This document shows, one piece after another, positions 44,650 to 54,295 of a stretch of 64,000 bases of DNA (the stretch's first letter is position 1; each line of letters opens with the position of its first letter). The position numbers were made by a program, and so were the translations under genes. Source of the DNA: Pomphorhynchus laevis (lineage: Eukaryota; Acanthocephala; Palaeacanthocephala; Echinorhynchida; Pomphorhynchidae). The notes under the pieces are model-generated. The model saw only the letters and a list, made by a program, of their open reading frames with translations. It made no database searches and was not told the DNA's origin. Location of the stretch: contig WNNJ02001213.1 of NCBI GenBank assembly GCA_012934845.2, positions 248,001-312,000 of the forward strand, written 5' to 3'.

Positions 44650-45770
44650 TCTTGCCCTTCAGCATTTTGTCGATCTTTAAGGGGGTACGGCATGTGCCGA
44701 ACCCCCCCCTCTTTTTCGAAGCTGGAATTTCTTACGAAGGAAGAATCACCGAGTTTGCTGGCACTTTCGGCGACTTTAGTAGAGCAGAAAGTAAAGATTT
44801 CACCAACTCCTCTGTTTGTTTTCTGGGCTCTGCTGATCTGAGGTCCATAGCATGAAGTAGTTCTTGGTCAGACATACCTCTACAGGCATTCAGGGGAGCC
44901 GATGTCGCGGCACCAGAAGAAGACCCAGGTTTCCTCGCAGCAGAAGATCGAAACAAACTACTTTACTTCTTAAAGAAGACACATCTTCTACTCCAGGCTG
45001 GGTGGCTCCCGCCACAGTTGGACCGGGATGGGGGCCGTACATTTGCTGCCGCTCGCTGCAGCCGGTCAAGAAGAGGAGCTAACACCCCACTTGTAATCGG
45101 TAGGTAGCAGCTGGAAACCTAGTGCCCCCACTTATGGCACCGACTACAGTGAGGATAAGTGTACTCCTCACTGCCGACAATTTTGAATTTTAGGTTAAAA
45201 CCCAAGGGATTACATGTCATATTTTCCAATATCTCAGCCTATCCAATCGCCGCTGAACAAAAACCAATTGTTAACGGGAAGCCGTTTTTTCCTATCAGGG
45301 GGCGGAAGTTAGTAATTTTATAAGTTTTTTTAGTATCTCAATATACCCATCATCCAAGTGAGCCGGAAGATTGACTATTTTCAATGATGCTTGAATGGGT
45401 TTGCACTCGAATATGCCCAAATCTTTGAAGTTCGCGTTGAAAAAACTCTCATAGCTCTCCAGGAGATCCTGAGATGAAAACGATATCTTAATACCATTGT
45501 TGTTATATCGAACAGAGTTGAAAATTATTCTGTTGTTCATTTTAGAGACAAATTCTCTGAGAAAAGTGTTGTATAACATGAGCCTCTCTAAAGGCTTTAT
45601 TGTTTGATAATCCCCAGATTAACAAGTTTGGGGATTGGGGAAAGTAATTCTCCATTGTCAGAAGTAACAGAAGCATCACTTACCTTTGGGCTGTGATTAT
45701 TAAGACCGACATTAATCTTATTTAGTTGAGATTTGGAAGGTTATTCGTTGAAAATTGAAGAAAAATTGCT
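44650..45770 (-). pseudogene. I-type LINE ORF1 with zinc knuckle
   Basis: N-terminal side about 45765-45600 (KINVGLNNHSPKVSDASVT, then ELLSPIPKLVNLG). A 94-codon frame at 45579-45295 (IIFNSVRYNNNGIKISFSS, LGIFECKPIQASLKIVNLP) resembles the RRM-like part of I-type ORF1. Then TCNPLGFNLKFKIV, CSRCHKWGH...C (about 45105-45145; a CCHC knuckle with a stop inside) and NCGGSHPAWSRRC (about 45005-45045), a second knuckle. The C-terminal polar region follows to about 44730. RNA-binding partner of the LINE. At least four breaks. Confidence 0.7.
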
Positions 45771-45800
45771 TTCCGAAGTGAAGTGTGTGTGTTGTATTGT

Positions 45801-46317
45801 CATTAGCAAATAGTCTCTATTTGGCGTTTAATGATGAAAATGTGGGAATTCTTTACACATGACATACTTATGTTTCATGAGCATGTCATGTCAAAAATTG
45901 TCTTGAATATAAATACTTACAATTATACATACAATAATATACACAAACGAGGAAACAACGAATAATGAGGAAACAATAAATAACGAGAAAACAACGAATA
46001 ACGAAGGAAAACGATAAGCGAGAAAACAACGAAGACAAAAAATTTACAATTGACGGACATTTCGGATTGACGAACCTTTACAAAAGTTATTTTAAATCGA
46101 AATTGGTTGCTGAAAACAAACTGAAATAACATACGTATCAAGTCAAGTTGGATGTGATTCTGGCGGCTGTAACGTTTGAATGTCGGTATCTGTTTCGCGG
46201 TCAGATTGTGACAAGCTTACTATGATAAAGTTCATATGTGGTTTTCGCTCTGCATCTGTTATTCCTACGGGATCTTCAACGTAGAAGTAGAACAACATCA
46301 AAGTAGAACATCAACAT
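45801..46317. other. Spacer with minisatellite
   Basis: Contains about five ~18-base units like gagaaaacaacgaataac (about 45945-46040) and three copies of the word tcaaagtagaac or a variant (46285-46330). No gene. Confidence 0.65.
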
Positions 46318-46444
46318 CAAAGTAGAACCTTCTCCTAAGCAACGTATCATCCTCTAACCGCCAACACATTAGGTCATGAGAGGTGGTCTGTTGTTGGTGC
46401 GACTGCTCAGTACAGATGGGTTTCAACAACTTCTTATGCAGCTT
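46318..46444 (-). repeat. Near-identical duplicate of I-type LINE 43827-43954
   Basis: About 125 bases differ from 43827-43954 by one substitution (gtatcatcc for gtatcttcc) and a 3-base indel, in the same orientation. All other copies of this family are far more diverged, so this piece was copied recently, probably locally. Confidence 0.85.
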
Positions 46445-46446
46445 CT

Positions 46447-46857
46447 TCTGAATGCAAGTGCAGCGGAAACAGTTCAGGCGAACCTGAAACGTCTCATAGT
46501 CATACGGCTATTTCTTCACAAAATGTATTCTTTTCAGAGATACAAAATCACGAAATTATGTCAATGGATCACAAATGCCGAAATTCAGCCCGCATCTGGA
46601 TAAGTAAACAACGACATTCGCACACGATGCAGACATTAAAAGACACAAGTTTTAATATAGGCGATTTGATGTCAAATCATGATGTCAAAAATGACATGAA
46701 AATCGTCGAGAAACATGACAGTAGCGGTTCCGCATACTTGGATACATGTTTAAACGGCTATACATCAAAGGAGTCTACATGTCTGTTACCCGAGTCAACA
46801 GACAACACAAGAGTGAGTTCCCTGATGCAGCACATTTCTACTTTTTCATGAATACGC
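46447..46857 (+). pseudogene. Open frame, probable CR1-type ORF1 linker
   Basis: Frame open from 46339 through the duplicate and on to TGA at about 46849-46851. The unique part begins SSECKCSGNSSGEPETSHSH and is Ser/His/Asn-rich. It is followed downstream by an ORF1 C-terminus of CR1 type (46900-47270), so it is best read as the low-complexity linker of that ORF1. A host exon is the alternative: base composition is less AT-rich than the flanks and no stop interrupts it for about 170 codons. Confidence 0.4.
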
Positions 46858-46899
46858 AAATAGCATGATTTTCTCGCGCTATCATTTTCACGAATGTAT

Positions 46900-47270
46900 C
46901 GGAATCAGCTTCAGTCAACATTTACAATTGACTATATGATGATTTGTCGAAGATACTGCCATCTTGTAAATTAGTCTGGCGAATTCTCCTGTAGAGGTCA
47001 TTTCTAAACTTAGAGTATTATCTCTCTTCCGTATTGGTAAAAATGATATTAATCATCATAGACAAGTGAAAGCAATAATTACTGACAAGGTTGCTGTCCA
47101 GCACATTTTTCTGAACTCGTTTCACCTCAAAGGTTCTCCTACCAGATAATTGAAAGATCTTGATGTGAATGGACGTAAACGTCTGCACGAAGTTAAACAA
47201 GTTTTAAAAACGCGCTTAGATATCGGAGAGACGAACTTGACGATCGGAAAATTTCATGTTGTGCCCAAAG
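46900..47270 (+). pseudogene. CR1-type LINE ORF1 C-terminus
   Basis: SPVEVISKLRVLSLFRIGKN (about 46990-47050), VQHIFLNSFHLKGSPTR, LKDLDVNGRKRLHEVKQVLK (about 47155-47220) and ETNLTIGKFHVV (to about 47262) align with the ORF1 tails at 13.2 and 51.6 kb. One stop and at least one frame change. Confidence 0.7.
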
Positions 47271-47399
47271 GACTCGGTTGCATTGGATCCCTCTATAGAT
47301 GAATGCTTTCAGAATCCTTTTGTCGCTTCTACCTCATATAATATTCAAAGATTTGAATATATTGGTTGCTTATAATATATTGGTTGCTCTCACATATCT

Positions 47400-48170
47400 C
47401 GCTTTATCTACTTCTCTTGTACAGGGGGTATCAACAGACTTGACTTCTTGATACGCAATAAACTTACCGCTTTTCACGAATGTAACTATTCTATCCTGTC
47501 TTTCTTCTCAATCCTATCCCTACTCACCTTTTTGTATTATTGGTTTAATCGCTGTTCCTAGTAGCCTATCTTCCTTGCCGTTATCGCTACATTGGATCCC
47601 GACTTATATGACCATTTTCTTATAATCGTCTCTCTTACTATTCTACTCTCTGTTTTCTCCGCGTTACCGATTATCCGTCGACAGTGGAAACGTCTCGATC
47701 TTCATCTTTTTCGTTCTCTATTAATTGTCTATTCTCTCGTGACCTCGTATTTAACTCTCCAACATGCGGACTGTCTAATCTCTTTGATTCTGAACTCTCT
47801 TCTATACTCGACAATGTTCTACCATGTTAACTCTTTAGTCAACCATCAAACGTACTATGTACCATGGTTTGACTGACTGTATGCGTTCGATGTATCTTCT
47901 GCGTCGTTCGTCTTTAACCTACCTTCGTTTCCTCAATCGTTCTCCCTTTTCTATCCTCATTGATATTTACATCAACTATTTATCTATTTGTAAATCTTAC
48001 CGTTCCCTTCTGCGTTGTTAGTATTTGCTCTTTTGGAAAAACAAGCTTATATTTTCATCTAATTCAAGATCTAGATGGAATACTTTCAGCACTATAGTGT
48101 CGCGTTCTACATATGCTATCACTCTCGATCCACATTAATTTCTGTTTATCTTCAATCTAAGCTGGATTCA
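47400..48170 (+). mobile_element. Rex1-type LINE endonuclease fragment
   Basis: Pyrimidine-rich like the 7-11 kb copy. DPDLYDHFLIIVSLT (47595-47640) matches DPGLSDHFLITLDLT; then IIRRQWKRLDLHLFRSLL, LFDSELSSILDNVLP and YVPWFD. It breaks down after 47880. Both ends are truncated. Highly decayed compared with the first copy. Confidence 0.75.
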
Positions 48171-48429
48171 GCTGTCACATGCATTTATTTTAAAACCATT
48201 CCAGCGAATCAAATTTAATACATCAAGTCAAATCACTATATTGTATTATCACAAATATGTAATTGCATTAAATGTTGTCAACCTCGTATCATGAGATATT
48301 AAAAAATATTATTATAATCATTAAAATACTTTTTATGAATAAATTAACATATGCAACATACAATGCGTTAAACTAAAGATACATAAAAACGTTTTGTATA
48401 ATATTTGATATTAAACACTCGAATTTATT
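48171..48429. other. Unassigned AT-rich junction
   Basis: Between the Rex1-type fragment and the 3' end of the CR1-type element; no feature seen. Confidence 0.5.
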
Positions 48430-48515
48430 ATTATATGTCGACTTCCAAGGGAGCTGAAGCTCGTAAGGAAGCATGACATCGAATAATAAAAAACAGAAAA
48501 TAAACGTAAAAAACA

Positions 48516-50496
48516 TCAAGAGTTCACGAGGTCAAGCTTTAGGCGTTCTTTGAATTGCACAGCAGAAGAGCTGTTGATTACACCAGGTGATAATCCATTC
48601 CATCGTTTACAGACGCGATCCATCACTGTCGTGCAATTTGTTCGATGCTTTGAGCGATGCTTCAAACATAGCTCGTGCCCACGTAACATTGATGATTCAC
48701 GAAGACAGAACAGCTGCTTACACGGATGGTTAGGCACGCGCAGCGACATCCACACTAGTGTAAGATCTGCAATCAACAGATCGCATTCAATATATCTTAT
48801 ACCCAACGTCTCTAGTCTAACTGGATAAGGAATGGAGCGAGTTGCCGAAACCAAGTGCGTGGCTCTTCTCAAAATGTTGTCGAATTCACTCAATTCTGAT
48901 TTCAGTTGAGGTTGTGTCGCGTGAGATGCATAGAGCATATATGATTTTAAGAGACTCGAATATACAATGCGTAAAGCCTTTGGATCAAGTCGTCTAACGT
49001 TTCGATGAAGAAATCCTAAAATTCTATGGCATTTTGCAATAATCGCAGAATAATGAAGACGATATTTTAAATTGGAGAAGATAACAACACCTAGATCAGT
49101 AAAGTGATTTACTGATTCGATAAGTGTTGAGCTGAATTGATAAGAAGGGGAAGGTAATCGGGATTGACAATTCTCATATGTCGACATTTACTAACATTGA
49201 TTACTAAGCCGTGTGATGAACACCAACTACTAACTTTATCCAAATCTGATTGTAGTAGGGGAGAGCTAGAACAACCACGAAATAAAGGGCACCACAGTTT
49301 CATGTAATCGGCGTATAATAGGCACTGGCATGTAACATTTTCAGCGATTTCGTTGATGTAGATATTAAACAAAGTGGGACTAAGGATACAGCCTTGTGTA
49401 ACACCTTGAGTGAGATAAAACCATTCAGAAAGAGACTCACCAACTCGCACAGCAAAGGAACGTCTACTCAAGAATTCACGTATCCAGAGACAAACGTGCT
49501 TTGAGAATCCGTAATTTCCAAGTTTCCACAGTAAAATTGGATAAAATACCCGATCAAAAGCTTTGGACAAATCAATAAAGACGACATCGACTGGCACCCC
49601 CTGTTCGACAAAACCGGCCCAGCTTTCTCGTGCCAATGTTAGATTAGTTGAAGTAGAGTGATGTTTTCTAAATCCATGATGTTTATTAGATAAAATATAG
49701 AATTTGTCCAAATGAGAAGATACATACCTCAGGATCAGTTTCTCCATCACCTTGCAAGCAATACAGTCAAACTTATTGGCCGATAAGTTTAAGGATTTAC
49801 CTTATCCCCCTTTTTGAAAACTGGAATGACTAATGCTCTCTTCCACATATCTGAGATTATGCCATTTCTCAAGGACCAATAGTAAATATCAAAAAGCGGA
49901 AAATATATATTTGATGCAACTTTGCGTAATAATATACTGGGAATACCATCAGGACCTGAACTATTTTTAGCCGGTAGCTTCGACAAGATATTAAGAACAT
50001 CGAGCGGGTCAAAGTAGAGGTTATAATTCTGGTACTGGAGAGAAGAATTATCTATCGTAATGTTATAGTCACATAGGGAAAATCGATTGCGAGTGAGACA
50101 AAAGTTCTTGGCAAGGATATTGGCAATGGAAAGAGGAGAAACCGATTTTCGATCACCATCAACCAGACAGTTGATTGACGAAGATACCCTCTTACGGTTG
50201 CCAAGTAGTTGAAAAAGTCTCTTTTGATCGACATGATACAAGGAACATATAGAAGCAATGAATTGATGTTTCTTCTGACGTTTAAGAGAAGTCACCCTGT
50301 TGCGAATGGTAGTATAAAATCTGAAGAATCCGAGTCCACGCTTAAATAGTAGGAATGCATGATCACGTTCTCTGACAGCTCGATTCAACTCCCTGTCAAA
50401 CCATTTGGGTTTGGAGGATGGTGGTTTACGTGTTACGCAAGGGGAAAAGGCGTGAAGTAGATTAATCAATGTTGTGTGGAGGAACGACCAGGCCAC
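48516..50496 (-). pseudogene. CR1-type LINE linker and reverse transcriptase
   Basis: 50496-49789 encodes the linker and fingers (KPPSSKPKWFDRELNRAVRE, NSSGPDGIPSILLRKVASNI, RALVIPVFKKGDK). 49750-49109 holds HHGFRKHHSTSTNLTLARES, motif A VDVVFIDLSKAFDRV, motif B GVTQGCILSPTLFNIYINEI (usual P replaced by T) and motif C CLLYADYMKLWC: YADY at 49304-49315 instead of YADD. 49187-48516 is the thumb and C-terminus (HFTDLGVVIFSNLKYRLHYS, VRRLDPKALRIVYSSLLKSY, AVQFKERLKLDLVNS). Three frames are used, so at least two frameshifts. Confidence 0.88.
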
Positions 50497-50591
50497 ATAA
50501 ACACCGACTGTTCTAGCACAAGGTCATCTTACTAGGCTCAGCATTTCATTAATTGTATCGTAATCCACATTCATAACACCAATCGTTTTTT

Positions 50592-51300
50592 TTAATTGAC
50601 CAGACGCGAAATATTACCAGGTAGGATGATACGTAAAGTGCAGTGATCGCTAGAGCCTAATGGCGGACCGCAACTTAATGACTCAACGACAGAATCATTG
50701 GTACATAGGCATAAATCTAGCAGGGAATGACTTTTATTACGGATACGAGTATTACAATGGACAAGCTGACAAAGTGTGAGCTCATTGAATACATCAAATA
50801 AGGCTGATGATTCTTCATCACACCCCTGGATCGCGGTATAAGAGACCCAATCGATATTTGGAGTGTTAAGATCTCCGCAGATTAAGGTATTTACATCGCC
50901 GGAACAGTGATGTTTTAACGACTTGATGATGATTGGTGTTTTTGTTCGAGGACAACGATAAACAATACAAATGTGATAGACCTTACCTCGTTCCTCCGTC
51001 ACTTCAATCCACAAAAGCTCATTTCCATAATCGTCAGAACACGACTCTATTACGTTATAAACAAGATTGTCGCGTATATAAGCAGCTACACCGCCACCTC
51101 TAGAGATTTTTCGATCACAGCGAACTATCGTATAACCGTAAATACCGACTTCAGAATCCAGAATATTACAATTTAACCAAGTTTCAGTGAAAAACAGCAT
51201 GTCGAGATTTTCATGATGTACTATTGCTTTGACTTCATCTAACTTGGCAAACAAACTCAAAACATTTGAATAGAGTATGTAAAGGCCAGCTTTAGTAGAT
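50592..51300 (-). pseudogene. CR1-type LINE endonuclease
   Basis: AP-endonuclease-like domain of ORF2: YSNVLSLFAKLDEV, DMLFFTETWLN (catalytic Glu), RGGGVAAYIRDNLVYNV, ELLWIEV, ICIVYRCPRTKT, LICGDLNTPNIDW (GDLN), NKSHSLLDLCLC and PLGSSDHCTLRI (SDH). All catalytic blocks are present and the stretch 51260-50592 is uninterrupted. It ends ISRLVN, then a frameshift at a run of eight T leads into the linker. The start probably lies near 51330; no good ATG is visible, and the listed first Met-like codon (51260) is TTG. Confidence 0.85.
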
Positions 51301-51499
51301 GTATAGAAAAACTTGTAGACATTTGATTTTTAAGAATTCATACAATCGAACAACGAGGATAAATCCGGATGATTGATTGTTAGTAGCGAGTTACAGAGTC
51401 TACAGTTGAGTTGGGAATGCGTGCGACACAGAGACATTCGATATCCTGTAACTAAATGTCTCGAGAGCTGTTGATAAAAAATCGAGTGGAGACTGTGCT

Positions 51500-52613
51500 T
51501 CACACAACCTGAAAATTTCGGATTATAAGATTTTCTTCACCATTCATTCGACGCCCGGCCATCTCACGTTTGGTAGTAAACAACTGTTTTCTGTCCTCTG
51601 GAGATAAATCTTTGAAAAGACGAATACTCAAACCTCTTAGAAGATGACTGTTTCGTAGTATAAGTGAACTCATTACGCTAGAGGCAAGAACAACTTTGAG
51701 TTAACGAGGTCGACTATCTGATTCTCTTTTACCAAGGCGAAATAAATTTACTACACGCAAATCCTTTCGAACTGTGGCAGAGCAGTTTTGCAAAGCACAT
51801 GAGAGGATTGATTTAACTGTATTGACATCATGCTGAATACGTAAGTCATTGTTCACGGCAGATGACTCGATGAGGTTTGCAATAAGCACACAGTGAGCCC
51901 TATCAGAGAGTGTGCTCAAAGAAGGGTTAGAATTAGAAGGAACTCTCTCACTATTAGGAGCAGTATTCTGTGATGAAGATGGCGAGATAGAAGTCAGCTG
52001 TAAATTTGGACGGTGTGACGTAGGAACTGGCAGCTGAGCTGAATTTACAAGGGACCCAATACCACGTGGATTGTCTGATGATGACGTAGAAATGCAATGA
52101 GGGGGAGAAATGTAAGGTGATTTATCTGATACGACTAAAGAAATACTGGGTTGCAAATGGTCAATGCCAAATGACAGTAACATCAGAAGATTGAGCTGAT
52201 TGATTGGGCAAAATTGAAGGATGTATAGTAATACCTGTAGAAGAGATGGGAGATTTGGCATTCTTAGAGGCAATCGAATGCGGAAGAATTGGGCATCGAG
52301 GTTGAAACTTATTACAAGATGAAGAGGCATGTGTGGGCATCGCTGCATTGCCAGATAGTTTCAATATATTTGTCTTGAGACTCTCTATTTCACTCTTCAT
52401 CGTATTTATCATCTTAGCCGAACAGTAGCCACAGTAGAATTCGTTGTCTGCAAGGCAAGATGCCTGGGATTCTGAAGTCCAAATACTTACCCACGTGTGA
52501 CAATCATTGTTTGAGCAAAGGACTTGTTGTTCAGATCCATTGGAAACATCTCTAACATCAGTGTTGGACGCGACATGGTTGGAAACTTGAGACTTTTGTT
52601 TTTTCCGACCCAT
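51500..52613 (-). pseudogene. CR1-type ORF1 with PHD-like zinc finger
   Basis: ATG at 52613. Residues 33-64 (CSNNDC...W...C...YCGYC) form a PHD/zinc-finger-like cluster (C33, C38, H39, W41, C53, C61, C64), as reported for CR1-group ORF1. A short coiled segment (INTMKSEIESLKTNILKL) follows, then a Ser/Pro/Asn-rich linker across a frameshift (about 52160-52350). The conserved C-terminal domain is RAHCVLIANLIES, LRVVNLFRLGKRESDSRPR, a TAA at 51701-51703, then LKVVLASSVMSSL, SPEDRKQLFTTKREMAGRR, ENLIIRNFQVV and TGA at 51500-51502. RNA/nucleic-acid binding role inferred from the family. Confidence 0.8.
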
Positions 52614-52625
52614 TTGTATATAGTC

Positions 52626-52875
52626 GTTTGATTCGTGATTTTATTCTCCTCGTTGTATGTATATTAGATTGTATGTTATTTATCTAGTATTTATGTATGT
52701 TATTTTATCTCAAACTTATTTATTAATACAGATTTTTCCGCGAGCGTAGCGATCTGAACTGTAATCTGCAACTGTAATCTGGAACTGTAATCTAGAACTA
52801 TAATGTAGAACTGTAATCTAGAATGTATGTATATTATATCTCTAATTTTTTTAAGGACAAATCTCATTTAATTAT
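52626..52875. other. Flank of CR1 element with tandem 'ctgtaatct' words
   Basis: gaactgtaatct/gaactgtaatctag-type units repeat about five times at 52755-52825. No gene. Confidence 0.6.
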
Positions 52876-53945
52876 GTAATTAAAGTTACATAAATGTAAG
52901 TTTATGAAAATATTTAATTCTAATTGCACCATTTCCCTTCATTGGATCACGTTGTATAACATATATTAAACTCGTTTATACAAAATGATCTTGTGACAAT
53001 CAATTTAACATACGTTTTTGATTTAAAATTCGGTTAATCTTAATATTTAAATGATCTTTTAAATTTGGAATTTTAAAGCCAGGATCAATATTGAAAAGTA
53101 TTGATATTGAAAAATATTGTTATTTGGGAAGCTGCACAAAAGCTTTATTCGATCAAACAAATTTATTTATTGTGTTATTGTCGTTTGAAATGACATCCAG
53201 AAATCCCAATGTGGCATTTTCATTAACAATCCAAATATTATAAAACGCTTTACTAAGATGAACTGATATGAAAATAGTGCAATCACGTCTTTTAATATTT
53301 TATGTTTTGCAATCGACGATTGATAACTCTTGTTGAACTTTGCAATCCTTTCCTGATTTGCGTATTTTCCTTAACATGCACCCATTCACATATAATCGCA
53401 ATTGCGTCACGATTAGCTACTGCAGTATACTACGGCGAAATATGTGAAAAGTTTTACTTGAATTGTCCTCCTTTTTGTTAGTTGATCTTTAATCAGTTCA
53501 CGAGTTTTTCTATGCCAAGAGTGTTTATCATGTGCTAGAATTACACATTTATCATCTGTTAAAATGTAAGCCACACAGCTGACCTATAATTTCCACATTT
53601 TCAAGACATTTTATCTGCCGTGCCAACTCATGTTCTGTCATTCATGCGTCAGATCACACAGATGTAGTGTCATCTGTGCGTTTTGTGTATTCTATTTAAA
53701 TACTACAACGGCCAAACTTTAAAAAACTTTAAATTTAACACTTAGATCTTGTAATATCAATATCCGATCACGTAGCAGACAAAAATCACAAGATCATTTT
53801 GTATAAACGAGTTTGATATATGTTATACAACATGATCTAATGAAGGGAAATGGTGCAATTAGAATTAAATATTTTAAAAACAAAATATGTTATTTTTATC
53901 AACTTTTTACGATAATGTAACTTTAGTTACATTAATGTAAGTAAA
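52876..53945. mobile_element. Inverted-repeat element, likely DNA transposon remnant
   Basis: Arms 52908-52997 and 53786-53875 are 90-bp reverse complements with three differences (shared tgcaccatttcccttcatt, actcgtttatacaaaatgat). Weaker complementarity extends outward to about 52876 and 53945 (agttacata-aatgtaag words). The ~790-base centre has worn minus-strand protein-like stretches (DDKCVILAHDKHSWHRKTRE, then IKDQLTKRRTIQVKLFTYF, and HELARQIKCLENVEIIGQL), possibly a dead transposase. No superfamily assigned; a target-site duplication could not be fixed. Confidence 0.6.
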
Positions 53946-54295
53946 ATAATATGATATTTTAGTTATATAATAAAAAACTTACATATTTTACAAAATATGT
54001 AACTTGTACTGTATAATTAATACATTTATTAAATATTTGTTAATTACTTTAGGCAAAAAATGGAACTTTGATAACTTTAATAATATATTATGTGATATTC
54101 ATCAATTACTAAAGTCGAAATATTTTGCAACACATATTTTGATAAGGTGAGTTGAATCCATTTTCATTAAAAATATTAAAATTTTGGACTATTTAGTAAT
54201 TACACACATTTTTAAATATTGTGTTATAGATAAAATCTTCAGTTGTAGATATTTTTGTTTTTGTGCTTTCCAAAATAAAAATTCACTATCTGTAA
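53946..54295. other. Upstream region of Rcd-1
   Basis: AT-rich DNA that should contain the promoter and 5' UTR. No TATA box can be distinguished from background. An in-frame TAA at 54293-54295 precedes the first possible ATG. Confidence 0.5.

Larger units (their letters stand above)
41938..45800 (-). mobile_element. I/R1-type LINE, near full length, degenerate
   Basis: Minus-strand element with ORF1 (about 45770-44650), endonuclease (about 44510-43560), linker, RT (43180-42480) and C-terminal domain (42445-42090). The 3' UTR ends cttattatta at about 41938. Length about 3.9 kb. Other copies: 11150-12905 (+), 36118-36246 (-), 37329-37710 (-), 38024-38535 (+), 39426-39610 (+), plus the small duplicate at 46318-46444. 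Many stops and frameshifts but long readable stretches. The group (I/R1/LOA rather than CR1) is judged from CCHC ORF1, the SAAFDRI motif A and the linker style. Confidence 0.82.
48430..52625 (-). mobile_element. CR1-type LINE, near full length (-)
   Basis: About 4.2 kb: ORF1 (52613-51500), a short spacer, ORF2 endonuclease (about 51330-50590), linker and RT (50500-48516), and a 3' UTR with gagcttcagctc (about 48447-48458) ending in an ATAATAATAAA tail near 48430. Roughly six lesions disable it, among them a frameshift and stop in ORF1, a frameshift at a T8 run at about 50589, and stops around 49790 and 49190. This is the best template for the family (others at 1-1720, 13141-15085, 32950-35330, 41181-41930). 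Confidence 0.9.
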
